Shown here piece after piece: positions 30,845-41,427 of a stretch of DNA of 64,000 bases (position 1 is the stretch's first letter; the number at the start of each line of letters is the position of its first letter). Below the pieces are notes generated by a model. It worked only from the letters and a program-made list of their open reading frames with translations, was not told the DNA's origin and made no database searches. This DNA comes from Micropterix aruncella (lineage: Eukaryota > Arthropoda > Insecta > Lepidoptera > Micropterigidae). Location: NCBI GenBank assembly GCA_944548615.1, contig OX155974.1:1860001-1924000 (forward strand), written 5' to 3'. The position numbers were made by a program, and so were the translations under genes.

Positions 30845-31154
30845 TACTCGCGAAATGAATCCCCCCTCACAATTAAAACTAATATCCCACGTACGCCACT
30901 CAAAGAAAACGGTACTTATTAATGCAAATACTCGTTACGCCCATCTCTATCGTTTACCACCGGCCCGTCACGTAGGCCATCTGCGCCATAGATAACAAAA
31001 TTATCTCTTGTCAAGTTGGCACGCATGCTCGCAATGCAAGAAAAATAATTTAAAACTCTGCAAACGAGCCAAATACGTTCGAAAATTTGGCGAAAATTAA
31101 TGTAATTTAGATTAAAATACGTAATAAATTTGGGAGAAACGTAAAGCGACATAC

Positions 31155-31214
31155 CTGGAACGATTCCTCAAATTCCTCCACCAAATTACCGCTGCCGCTC
31201 GACGGAGTCGCCAT
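31155..31214 (-). CDS. First coding exon resembling Mediator subunit MED28
   Basis: The exon is 20 codons from ATG at 31214 (GGAGCCAAACAAGAATGG context) to CAG followed by GTATGT at 31154, phase 0. The peptide has SSGSGNLVEEFEESFQ, matching the start of insect MED28 (GGGNLMDEFEEAFQ in Drosophila), where the conserved helical region begins. MED28 is a head-associated subunit of the Mediator complex that links activators to RNA polymerase II. I searched the downstream intergenic region by eye for the expected second exon (FLQKRF-type block) and did not find it. The gene may be broken, its intron may be large, or the match may be fortuitous given its short length. Confidence 0.55.
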
Positions 31215-31500
31215 TCTTGTTTGGCTCCGAGAAATCGTAATGCGATAGTGCGAAACTTCAAAAGGATAATTTCAATAACCGTACGACAATACGATAATCA
31301 GAATAATTTAAATTTTAATCGTATGTGTAGTCTAAAACTCTAATTATATAGTTTAAATATATGCAATAAACGACTTATGTAACGTTTTTGCAATTATACA
31401 ATAATATTTTTAATTCAATACGATATGTTAGCATTTGGATTTAATAGATGCAAGATGTACAGGATGAGTTTTAATTAATCCTTCAAGGGGATGAAACAAC

Positions 31501-31888
31501 TAGAGTTGTCGACTACAGCGGGCGAGCCCGTCACCTCAGAAAGTTTTAACGATTAGTCGTTCTATCTCCCTGGAGTGAGCGCAGAAGACCCATAAGAGGC
31601 CAACGCCTTAACCGCGAGATAGCCAGGAGTGTTACCCAGCGGGCTTACACTCACGACCTTACTTCCAATTGTGGCCAGATTACTCCAGTCTCTCGATTGG
31701 TTATACGAGTTCGAGGTCGTTTAAGCGGTCGTCTCCCTTTCGAAGCGGTGAAACGGTGTATACCGAATCTATCGCGGACCACGGCATCCTTTGCCCGGCT
31801 GTTCACCCAGGATCGGGTAGCCGATGGTTGTTTTAAGAGCAGTCGCCGTAAGGTCTGCGACCACCCCCGCTCCATAGGAAACAGTACA
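31501..31888 (-). mobile_element. SR670, 5'-truncated
   Basis: The left edge is the stem-loop end (AGAGTTGTCGACTACAGCGG). The copy is collinear with SR670 up to GGAAACAGTACAGCC at about 31888 and then stops, keeping the 3' part only. Confidence 0.8.
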
Positions 31889-32115
31889 GCCTCCATCGCG
31901 AACACAAAGTGGTGCGCAGTGTGTTCGTGGACGCGAGCAAAGTGAGACGTTGGTGGGTACGTCTCGCGCATCACGTTCGGCGTTCAGTAAACATGAATCC
32001 ATCGCTATGGAGTTGGCCGAGGAGAAATGTCTAGCTGTAATCGAGGAGTACATAAATTATATAGTGCTGTGGGATCTGAAGGATGAGAAATTTAAAAAGA
32101 AATTCTGGCGATAAC
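31889..32115 (+). pseudogene. MADF-domain fragment (Harbinger-type accessory protein)
   Basis: The plus strand around 32005-32110 encodes CLAVIEEYINYIVLWDLKDE and KFKKKFWR before a stop, resembling the start of a MADF domain (LIxxYxxxPxLWDxxxxxYKNK). MADF/Myb-like proteins accompany PIF/Harbinger transposases, though host MADF proteins also exist. No further exons were seen. Confidence 0.4.
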
Positions 32116-32215
32116 ATGTTCGTTCAAAGTTCGAATGAAAACTGCGGAGCACTAGTTATCCTTGAGTAGATGCGCGCAACGTCTCCATTTGAGCAGTTGC
32201 TAATGGATACCTACC

Positions 32216-32485
32216 TTAACCCTTCAGGCCTCGGCCCCTCAGCCGATTGACAAGTTGCTGTCCCAAAATTTTTTAGTAAAAATTAGTAAATAAATTGAAT
32301 TACGACACTGTCTCATCAAAACATTAATTACTGCCAAACCACTGTACCCATAATTAAAATAAAACATATTAACATAATACAACATAATAAAATAAAACAA
32401 ATTAAATTAAAATAAAATTAAAACGGGGCCGTCACGCTGAATCGTATTGTGGCCGATATCGGCCAATCTAGGCCTGAGGGGTTAA
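32216..32485. mobile_element. MITE-P2, uninterrupted copy
   Basis: This 270-bp element begins TTAACCCTTCAGGCCTCGGC and ends GGCCTGAGGGGTTAA, TTAA at both ends, in reverse orientation to 5700-6277. The TTAA within TACTGCC/ACATTAATTACTGCC near 32325 is the empty counterpart of the MITE-P1 insertion in the other copy. Confidence 0.8.
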
Positions 32486-34025
32486 CACATACACCCATTT
32501 TATTATTAATAACTATTTAAACAAAACCGTCGCAGATTACCCGAAACTCTGTATGCTGTGTGAGTACAAGCTATATGTTCTAGGAATGTTTGAGTTTGTC
32601 AGCAATATGTGGAGGGGAAATACTGGGACATGTTGCTTAAACTCTGCAATGTGTCTTGCAATGATTAAACTCTGCAATGATTTCATTCTCGCTCTGTTTA
32701 CTGACGTATGTATCATACTACACAAGGTCAGCTGTTCGACGTGGTGTGCCCAGTGACCGAACATCATAACATACTATCTTTTATGGACCTTCACTGCAAA
32801 TAACGAATTTCAAATAAATAAATGGAATGCGGGTTTTCGTGTAATTAGCCATATTAAAAAAGATTCCGATCTGCAATCACCGAAACGGCTCAGAATTGAG
32901 GTCAGTTGCAGTAGTCATAAATATTCTAGATAAATAGATCTTTTAACGGTAAATGAGTTATTGTTATTGGAGAGGTGGGCCCAGCGTATACACATTTTTC
33001 ACATTGTCCTTTATTGTGTTATTTTCTTTACTTAATTTTAAAACAGGTTCATACACATATTTATAACAATGTCAATGTCCGCCTTAGAACAGGCCTTCTA
33101 TTTAGGTGACATTAAAATAGAATCACTGGCAACAGTTTTAGGCATATCATCTCATCAGTTTCTTGCTACTAGATTTTTGACAGTTTCTTACTACTGGATT
33201 TAATTGTACATGCCTGTTTTCATTTTACTGAAGTTTATTGTCAATTACAAAATTAAATGTAAGCGAATTGTATTACTCTGAACGTAATCGTAATCTATGT
33301 ATGGTGTTCAGCGTAATTGAATTGAGCTAGACTTTAATTTCTAATCAGATACTTTTGCAAAAAACCATTCAGTTATTTGTGTTAACAAACATTTGCTGTC
33401 AAATAGCGAGGAGTTAAGTATTTTAATATCGTACTATGTTACGTCCCTAACCAGTAATGTGTTGTTAACACTAGTTGGCACCCCTGACAGAATCTATGGT
33501 TCGTTATTGACAAAAATATAAAAATATAATTAAATTTCCACGTTATATATTATCATCGTTTAATTGCTTCTATTTAAACATAATAACTTAATGATAATTA
33601 AAATATTATTGAGACTAAATCACTGGCAATTCATTTGAATTTCGAATCAACGAAACGTCAAATGCAAATGGCGGCGAATGCGGTCTAATTTGAAAATTTT
33701 CGACTTTGCGTTGTGTACTGTGCCGGGACGGGTTGCACTCGCTGGGAATTTGCTAAATTTGCGTGAAATTCGAAAAACAAATCTATTCTGGTGAATTCGA
33801 AAGACAAATCGACAATCGCCTAATATAACTCATTCATGTATGTTATATTAATATAATAATAAACTCTCGTGTGTTCTGCTTCATTGCTGCCAGCCAATTC
33901 GTGCAGGTGACGAAGATCCGAGTTGCAGGTTCGTGAGTGCATTGTTTTTAGTACTAGGCCTAGTTGCTTGTTTTTATGACCTACTCTGGGTAACTTTGTC
34001 TGGAAACCATTCAGGACATGTGTAT
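32486..34025. other. Intergenic stretch without recognised gene
   Basis: AT-rich with short frames only. A possible 3' splice site (TTACTTAATTTTAAAACAG, ending about 33049) precedes a ~44-codon frame from 33069 (MSMSALEQAFYLGDIKIESL), which I do not recognise and which ends in a stop. No transposon ends were seen. Confidence 0.35.
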
Positions 34026-34027
34026 GT

Positions 34028-34115
34028 GTCAACACAACGCCGAACCCGACACCCTAGGGATTTTTAACGGCATTAAGTGGTTCTATCTCCCATGGAGTGA
34101 ATGTTAAAGACTTTA
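34028..34115 (-). mobile_element. SR670 3' end fragment, diverged
   Basis: GTCAACACAACGCCGAACCC, TTTTTAACGGCATTAAGTGG and TCTATCTCCCATGGAGTGAA match the 3'-terminal ~90 bp of SR670 in minus orientation. Confidence 0.6.
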
Positions 34116-34119
34116 TAGC

Positions 34120-34411
34120 CGAAACAGACGCTCGGATTTGGTACGGCGGACCAAATCCGTTCTAGCAACAGATGACCGGACCGGACAGTATAAAAAATGA
34201 GCGCACGCCCGGCTTTTCGACCGCGATTTTTCGGAGCGACTTTTCGAACGCGACTTCGAAGCGTTTTGAACGCGACTAGCCAATGGGCGACCAGCCCCGA
34301 CGGTCCCAAGCACTGATTTTGTATGGAGCGGACCATATCCGACGTCCTGGCCGCCCACACGCACGGATTTGGTACGGAGCGGACCATATCTGCTCCGGAC
34401 CGCCACGGACA
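34120..34411. repeat. GC-rich repeat with GCGGACCAAATC motifs
   Basis: GGACCAAATCC/GGACCATATC/GGACCAAATCTGC motifs recur at 34146, 34332, 34381 and, after the LINE-B insertion, at 35084. The unit probably is an unrecognised transposon split by LINE-B at 34412-35028. A TATAAAAAATGAG box is near 34190. Confidence 0.35.
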
Positions 34412-35028
34412 CAAATAAAATACAAACGGAGCTGCCATGGAATTCACCGACCGAAAATCGGGCCCATCATATATAATTATTACACTTCTGGGAGGTGAAG
34501 GGTGGATTCCGGACTTACGACCGGCGGTGGTAGGTTTAGGACAGCTGTCTTGCCACATGTGAGCGTGCACCTTACCACCCATTCACTCCCCCTTCGAAGC
34601 CATAGAATTTGAGATGCAGAAATCGCGGTTTTAGATATTTTTTCTAGAAAAAACTTGATTATTTACCTGGAGAGACCAAGATCTTTAAAAAGGTGAAACA
34701 AAGATTTAGCTGGCAGGCCACGAGCGCCTACTTCCACCGCATAAGGTGAACAGTGAAGCCGTTCCGGGTGACGGCATTTGCGAGGTCATAGTATTTATTT
34801 AATTTGTACTCGTGGTCTTTTGGGATATTTGATTCCCATGGAACAGTTAACTCTACGATAAGGACCATCTTCCGAGATAGAGAGTAAAGAGTTATATCTG
34901 GACGCAGGGCTGTGCATCCGAGACTTTCAGGGAATTTATACTGCTTAGAGACCGAATCGACCTCCATAATCCAATCTGAAGCTTTCTCGATTATTGAGAA
35001 AGGTTTTGCAGTGAGATGTTTTTTGCCT
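34412..35028 (-). mobile_element. LINE-B copy, 5'-truncated
   Basis: The 3' end (TGTATTTTATTTG on minus) is at 34412. The frame 34967..34728 encodes SKQYKFPESLGCTALRPDIT, VLIVELTVPWESNIPKDHEY and ANAVTRNGFTVHL. A frameshift near 34740 follows. RPD and VELT motifs are intact. Confidence 0.8.
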
Positions 35029-35168
35029 AATTATAATTATGGTCGTCGGACTACTCTACAGACGGACAGATATGGTTCGGAGCGGACCAAATCTGCGGTC
35101 CGGCTGTATTAAATTTTCATTTACTACCCATTTTTTAAAAAATACAGCTGTGTATAAAATCCAGCCAA

Positions 35169-36053
35169 AAAACCAACAACGGTACAGGATGTGGTGTCTT
35201 CTCGGAAGACCTAAATATACACATCTCCAAACCACTCGGAGCACACAACACAGTATTCCAAGCAGAATGTATGGGAATAATAGAAGCTTGCAACGCAGTG
35301 AAACAACGACAGCTAAAACACGAAAACATATGTATTCTATCGGACAGCAGGTCAGTGCTACAGGCACTGGGAAGCGATAGATTTACATCCGGGCTCATAT
35401 ACGAATGCCATCAAAGCCTCCTCGAGGTAGGCGGAAAAGGCAATAAGGTGACACTGCAATGGATCAAGGGACACAGTAACTCAAGAGGAAACGATGCTGC
35501 GGATGAACTAGCCCGTAAGGGCTCAGACACACCGGCATACGGACCCGAACCTATCGTGCCCCTAACATACTCGCACATAAACAACCAACTTGACAACCAC
35601 TACAAACAACTACATCAAACACACTGGAAAGAGATAGACACATGCAGACAAACCGAAGAAATAGTAATGGAATACAACCACAAACTTACCTAAACGCTTC
35701 TAAGGACAAAAAGGCCCCAACTACGCAAACTAGTGGGACTGATAACAGGACACAACACACTAAACAAACACCTCTTCAAAATGGGCGGAACGAATAGCCC
35801 TATGTGCAGAGCATGCATGGAGGCGGAAGAAACCACAAAACACATTCTGCTAGATTGTAAACAGGTAGAAGTATACAGGACAAAACACCTTGGGACCCCA
35901 GGCACCCTGCGCGAGGCGGCAGGAAACCTGAAAGCCCTGCTGGCTTTCGTCGAGGAGCTGGGGTGGGTGGAATAGCGCTACCCCCGTTACACGCAAAATA
36001 GGCACACTGGATGTCGACTTGCGGAGGAACGCCCAGTATAACTAACTAACTAA
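35169..36053 (+). mobile_element. LINE-C, 5'-truncated, RNase H to (TAAC)n tail
   Basis: AAAATCCAGCCAA at 35156-35168 and 36054-36066 is a perfect 13-bp target duplication. The element encodes an RNase H domain and a Cys/His knuckle and ends GTATAACTAACTAACTA. Related copies on the minus strand at 40947-41223 and 52515-53165 share the tail and the knuckle. Architecture fits I/R1/LOA-group LINEs. Confidence 0.85.
35271..35693 (+). pseudogene. LINE-C RNase H domain
   Basis: In the second plus frame the sequence reads HNTVFQAECMGIIEACNAVK (catalytic Glu in FQAE), then ICILSDSRSVLQALGSDRF (catalytic Asp in SDSRS) and VTLQWIKGHSNSRGNDAADE (final His/Asp in GHSNSxGNDxAD). The LINE RNase H catalytic set is therefore complete. 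A stop at 35691 interrupts the link to the knuckle at 35733-35975 (LITGHNTLNKHLFKMG, then CRACMEAEETTKHILLDC). Only the RNase H and C-terminus remain. Confidence 0.8.
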
Positions 36054-36162
36054 AAAATCCAGCCAAGCCTAAGGCTTACCTGCTGGAGATTATGATAGGG
36101 TGACTTTTAGTGCAGCTCTAGTGGCCATTTGACCATATTATGATATATCTGCTGCATTATCT

Positions 36163-36832
36163 AATGGGAGCTAATGGGCCCATGATGAGGTGGCCACGAT
36201 GACCCATGTGTTCAGGGTCGGTCACACTCTCGGGTCAACACCCATCCGATGGCCTCCACGCATGGGGTGCGAGCCCGGGTAGGACACTGGGTCAACCAGT
36301 CTCCCCTGGGAATCAATCCTCTGGCGCTCCTGGACGGTCTGTCGCACCGAGCGGCGCAAGCCAATCGACTGTGCTCTCCGACTAACAATCGGGGTAGTCT
36401 GGGAACTGTATTGTTTCCTATAGAGCGGGGGTAGTTGTCTACCTTACGGCGACTGCTCTTGAAATGACCATTGGCCATCCGATCCCGGTTCAGAGTCGGG
36501 CAAAGGACGCCTTGGTCCGCGATAGATTCGGTGCACTCCGCTTCACCGCTTCGTAAGGGAGAGGACCGCGCAAGCGACCTCGAACTCGGAACCAATCGAG
36601 AGACCGGAGAAATCTGGTCACAATTGGAAGTGAGGGCGCGAGTATCTCGAGCCCGCCGGGTTTATTCCTGGCTCACTCGCGGTAAGGCGTTGGACTCTCA
36701 CGGGTTGTGACGTAGCTGGACGTAGGATTGTACTGTCCAAAGTCTTCTACGTTCACTGCAGGGCGACAGAACGACTAATCGTTAAAACGTCCTGTGGTGA
36801 CGGGCTCGCCCGTTGTAGTCGACACCGCAAGA
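36163..36832 (+). mobile_element. SR670, full-length, with perfect 13-bp target duplication
   Basis: TGCTGCATTATCT lies at 36150-36162 and 36833-36845. The element starts AATGGGAGCTAATGGGCCC and ends GACGGGCTCGCCCGTTGTAG then TCGACACCGCAAGA. This is one of the cleanest copies (670 bp) and a good reference. Confidence 0.9.
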
Positions 36833-37019
36833 TGCTGCATTATCTGATAATTTAGTATTATTAATTATTATTAATCCTTACTACATTAGTAAGGATTAGT
36901 CGGCACAGAAAGCCACCCCCTTGATAATATTTACATAAAAAGATGAACATACTTAATGCTAATAAAATAAAATATGAATCTTATTCGTATCATTTACACA
37001 TGTGTTTCACTTTCACTTA

Positions 37020-37612
37020 TTTTAAAGCTAAATATTTTCATTTTTTTTTGTTTTTTTTGTACATTTTTTATAACTTTTTAAATTTAGAGGAATTTTGTTG
37101 AATAAATGAGGGATTAGCCAATTCAATCTTCTTTTGCCATAAAGGTTGCGAAAAGGAGGGACGAGCAGCCTTTCATTTTGTATCTGTCTAGTGCTGTGTT
37201 TATGTTGGACATAAATTTGGAACTCGTCAGTCTCGAAATATTGAACTGTCAATCTATAAATAAATAATACATTAGCTGGTAATATGTCACAATACTTGAA
37301 AAGTCATATCTGGTCGTTTCTGAATTTATTTCGAATCTTGTTTGGAGCTATTATTTTTAAAATACGGTGTTGTAGAGATGTGATGCGCGATATATAAGAT
37401 TTAAATGTGTTGCCCTAGGTGGTAATTCCATAAGCAATAATAGATTCGACTAGGGAAAAATACAGACTTCTCAGCCGATTGTATTTGAGAATGTATTTTA
37501 AATGGTAGATTTTTATAATTATTTGTCTAAGTTTCTTGCAAATGTTATTAATATGCACTTCCCAGTTGAATTATTTATCAATCGTTAGTCCAATGTACCT
37601 TTCAGTATCGAC
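37020..37612 (-). mobile_element. Decayed LINE C-terminal fragment
   Basis: The minus strand encodes, with stops, RSLYFSLVESIIAYGIT-like sequence (post-RT motif), then HKHSTRQIQNERLLVPP and LFNKIPLNLKSYKKC. It is a separate LINE lineage from LINE-A. Confidence 0.55.
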
Positions 37613-37629
37613 TAACACACATCCAAGTG

Positions 37630-37815
37630 TGTGTTACGGGTATTAGAGGACAAAGAACAGTCCTCTGTCGAACCACCGACAAACCCGAGGGAGTTCAACG
37701 ACTTACCACGAGGCACTGGGAAAGGGACCCAGTGGACCTTGCTTCCTTTTCCGGACGAAATTCTCCATCCTCCAGTCTGGTTGCAGGTTCAAAGTCGCTT
37801 GCGCGGCCTCTACCT
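37630..37815 (-). mobile_element. SR670-related diverged fragment
   Basis: AAGTCGCTTGCGCGGCC, the GACAAAGAACAGTCC region and TACCACGAGGCACTGGGAAA resemble the diverged SR670 copy at 44.7-45.1 kb in opposite orientation. Both ends are unclear. Confidence 0.45.
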
Positions 37816-37999
37816 GATGTTTATTTTTAATGTATTTATTTTATTTTATAAAAAAAATAACATTTAAACATGAAATACAAGGGTAGTAAAGTGAATGATA
37901 TTTTAAAATATTTGCTATATAGGTAATATAAAATATGCTTAACAATAATAGGAAAACAAAGAAAGAATTTTACATTACGAGGTAACATCACTATGTGTA

Positions 38000-38090
38000 T
38001 GTGGGTGTTACCGCGTGTTTGTGTGATAGAGAGCGACGGTGTGTGTGTGTGTATTTGTAGTGCGCATGTGCATGTGAGTGCATGTACATA
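38000..38090. repeat. GT-rich simple sequence
   Basis: There are runs of TGTG and GTGTGTGTGTGT, and CATGTGCATGTGAGTGCATG, immediately beside an SR670 insertion site. Confidence 0.7.
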
Positions 38091-38096
38091 TATGCA

Positions 38097-39443
38097 TCTT
38101 GAGGTGTCGACTACAACGGGCGAGCCCGTCACCACAGGGAGTTTTAACGATTAGTCGTTCTATCTCCCTGGAGTGAGCGTAGAAGACTTTGGACAAAACA
38201 ATCCGACGTCTAGCTACGCCACAACCCGTTAGAGACCAACGCCTTACCGCGAGATAGCCAGGTATGTTACCTGGCGGGCGGCACTCGCGCCCTAACTACC
38301 AATTGTGACCAGATTCCTCCGGTCTCTCGATTGGTTCCGAGTTCGAGGTCGCTTGTGCAATCCTCTCCCTACGAAGCGGTGAAACGGTGTATACCGAATC
38401 TATCGCGGACCATGGCGTCCTTTGCCCGCCTCTAACCCGGGACCGGATGGCCAATGGTCAATTCAAGAGCAGTCGCCGTAAGGTACGCAACCACCCCCGC
38501 TCTATAGGAAACAATACAGCTTCCAGACTCCCCCGACTGTTAGTCGGAGTCGACTGGGAGCTGATGGGCCTATGATGAGGTGGCCACGATGACCCATGTG
38601 TTCAGGGTCGGTCACACTCACGGGTCAACACCCATCCGATGGCCTCCACGCATGGGGTGCGAACCTGGGTAGGACACTGGGTCAACCAGTCTCCCCTGGG
38701 AATCAAACCTCTGGCGCTCCTGGACGGTCTGCGCACCGAGCGGCGCAAGCCAATCGATTGTGCTCTTCGACTAACAGTCGGGGGAGTCTGGGAACTGTAT
38801 TGTTTCCTATAGAGCGGGGGTGGTTGCCTACCTTACGGCGACTGCTCTTGAAATGACCATTGGCCATCCGATCCCGGTTCAGAGTCGGGCAAAGGACGCC
38901 TTGGTCCGCGATAGATTCGGTGCACACCGTTTCACCGCTTCGTAAGGGAGAGGACCGCGCAAGCGACCTCGAACTCGGAACCAAGCGAGAGACCAGAGAA
39001 ATCTGGTCACAATTGGAAGCAAGGGCGCGAGTGTCGGCCCGCCAGGTAACATACTGGCTATCTCCCGGTAAAGGCGTTGGTCTCTTGCGGGTTGTGGCGT
39101 AGCTAGACGTCGGATTTGTAATGTCCAAAGTCTTCTACGCTCACTGCACGGTCGATAGAACGATGAATCGTTAAAACGTCCTGCGGTGACGGGTTCGCCC
39201 GTTGTGGTTGACATCTCAATATGTTAGTCGGAGTGCACAATCGATTGGCTTGCGCCGCACGGTACGCAGACCGTCCAGGAGCGCCAGAGGTTTAATTCCC
39301 AGGGGAAACTGACCAGGGCCAGAGTCCTACCCAGGTTCGCACCCCGTGAGTGGAGGCCGTCGGATGGGTGTTGACCCGTGAGTGTGACCGACCCTGAACA
39401 CATGGGTCTTCGTGGCCAACTCATCATGGGCCCGTTAGCTCCC
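38097..39443 (-). mobile_element. SR670 outer copy interrupted by a second SR670
   Basis: The outer element is in two pieces, 38097-38550 and 39235-39443, collinear with full-length SR670 in minus orientation. It is flanked by TGTACATATATGCA (38083-38096) and TGTACATACATGCA (39444-39457). The inner copy occupies 38551-39221. Confidence 0.85.
38551..39221 (+). mobile_element. SR670 inner copy, full-length
   Basis: Inserted into another SR670 in opposite orientation, it is flanked by TGTTAGTCGGAGT at 38538-38550 and 39222-39234 (13 of 13). It starts TGGGAGCTGATGGGCC and ends GACGGGTTCGCCCGTTGTGG then TTGACATCTCAATA. The two copies form a large imperfect palindrome. Confidence 0.88.
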
Positions 39444-39457
39444 TGTACATACATGCA

Positions 39458-39745
39458 GGTGCATATGGAAATGAGGGAAGGAAAGTATTGTAAACGCATG
39501 GCTGTGTGACTGTCTGTGACTGTGTATTCCTCAACATTAGCGCCCAAACGCTTCATCTGGTCATGGCAGGAGTTAAAAAGATTGTGGTTGAAATCGGTCC
39601 ACCAGAGGGCCCGCTAGTCGTACTTCAATCTCCAAATATACGACTTAAAGACGACATTGGTACACAGATGTTTTGTTAAGCCGAAACCACATTGTGAAGT
39701 TTTGTTTAAAATATCTCATAGCTTCAGTACATATGGCACTGTATT
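39458..39745. repeat. Dispersed repeat R3 copy
   Basis: GTGTATTCCTCA then TAGCGCCCAAACG, GATTGTGGTTGAAAT and CACATTGTGAAGTTTTG are shared with 53260-53640 and partly with 44335-44420. No ORF or terminal repeats are clear. Confidence 0.55.
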
Positions 39746-39759
39746 CATATTCATATTCA

Positions 39760-40430
39760 TTTTATTAGTATACTGATATACAAGTCAGATACAGATTAGC
39801 AAACATTCATACATATTAGCAAACAAACATTTTTTTTTGATCGTAAAGAAAAGATAAAATAAACAAAACAAAACGAAGAAAAAAACACAAGAATAATGTA
39901 AAAAGAAGAAATACAAGACAAAATGCAAAGAGATCATTAAATACTTTAGCCACCAAAGCATCTTAGACTTCACTCGAGTAATATTCCTCCAGTGAGTAAA
40001 ACGCCTTATCTGTAAGGTATCTCTTAAGGCGTCTCTTAAACACGTCAAGAGATTGCGCCTGCCTAATGTGCTCGCTGAGTTTGTTGTAAACCGCTGGTCC
40101 GGCGATATAGGCTAGCCTCTCCGACTTGGATAATGCATGACTTACCGAACGTAGCATGCTACGGGATCTTGTTGGATAGTGATGATGCACACCATTCACT
40201 TCAAAATTGGCTAGATTTCTGCGAACGAACAGCGCTACTTCCATTATATAAATGAACGGCAGCGTCATGATGCAGAGATCTCTAAACACTGGCGATTTCT
40301 AGCTGGCGTATCAAGCACCACACGCGCTATTGTGCGGACTGCACGCTTCTGCATAACGAAAGCCCTCTGCCTGTCGGCTGCTCGCCCCCATAACTCCGCG
40401 CCGTACGTTAGCAGTGAATGAACGTATGCA
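39760..40430 (-). mobile_element. LINE C-terminal fragment (YPTRSR type)
   Basis: On the minus strand: FAYVHSLLTYGAELWGRAAD, then AFVMQKRAVRTIARV, and after a stop or frameshift HHYPTRSRSMLRSVSH, YNKLSEHIRQAQSLDVFKRR. This is the post-RT tail of a Jockey/CR1-like LINE, independent of LINE-A. An A-rich segment (39840-39880 on plus) follows toward its 3' side. Confidence 0.65.
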
Positions 40431-40946
40431 AAGTAAATGCCTGTAAATGCCTAAAAAGAACGTATGCATTGTAAATGCCTAAAATGATCGAGTCAAACAT
40501 TTATTAAGATCAAATTGCACTTGATGAAAATCTATATATGCGATCCTGGATTCTTGCTCACCGACAATAAGTTGAACTTTTAATTAGGTAAACCTCCTTT
40601 CCGAAGAGACCTCACGCTCAAAATTCTTCCATAAATCCTTGGCTACTTGCCGGGAAAGTTTTGAGGTGACAATTTTATTATTATTATCATCGTACAGTAC
40701 CTACACATAGAAGTAATCTATACTAATATTATAAAGAGGTAAAGTTTGTGACATTGTAGGAAGTAATCTCTGGATCGACTGAACCGATTTTGAAAATTCT
40801 TTTACCAATAGAAAGCCACGTTATTTGTGAGTGTCATAGGCTATATATTAATCCGAAAAATGGAAAGACTATTTCGTGGTAGTCAGATTTCCAAAGTAGG
40901 TCGGAAAAACGGTCGAACGAAAACGTTTCTAACTAACGCTGCCTTA

Positions 40947-41223
40947 GTTAGTTAGTTTGTCTGGGCTATTTCCCGCACTTGGCCTCTTGATTGGGCCGTT
41001 GTGCGTGGATCATGTGTCTATTTATGTTACTCCAGCCAACCCAGGCTGTCCCAGAAGGTTAGCAGCCTGTTTGGGTTGCTACAGGCCTCCGGGACAGATG
41101 CTGGAGATTGTAGTATTCTTGCCCGTTGCTCTGCCACGCTCCTGCATTCCATGAGCACATGCTGTGGCGTTTCTTCTTCCTCCATGCATCCTATGCATAG
41201 AGGGCTGTCTGTCACACCTATGG
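40947..41223 (-). mobile_element. LINE-C 3' end, 277 bp, with 15-bp target duplication
   Basis: ACTAACGCTGCCTTA at 40932-40946 and 41224-41238 flanks the insert. The minus strand encodes CIGCMEEEETPQHVLMECRS and a stop and ends in the family tail (CAAACTAACTAAC). It is nearly identical to the 3' part of the copy at 52.5 kb. Confidence 0.85.
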
Positions 41224-41427
41224 ACTAACGCTGCCTTAACGATGAGAGATATGTGATTAAGTTCTAGATAAAAGTTGTAGAGCTTGATAATGCCTACAAA
41301 AAAGTCAGCGACAGCATATGTCTAACTTTTATATTTAGGTCACAAAAAGTAGCATTTTATATAAAGAAATAATTTAAATGGTTAGGTCATGATTATTGGT
41401 CATATTATGAAAAATTATGAATTATTG

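Noticed and set aside
33066..33205. Small frame MSMSALEQAFYLGD... after a possible acceptor
   Set aside because: Not recognised, short and stop-terminated without a downstream donor. Noted in the intergenic entry but not called a gene.
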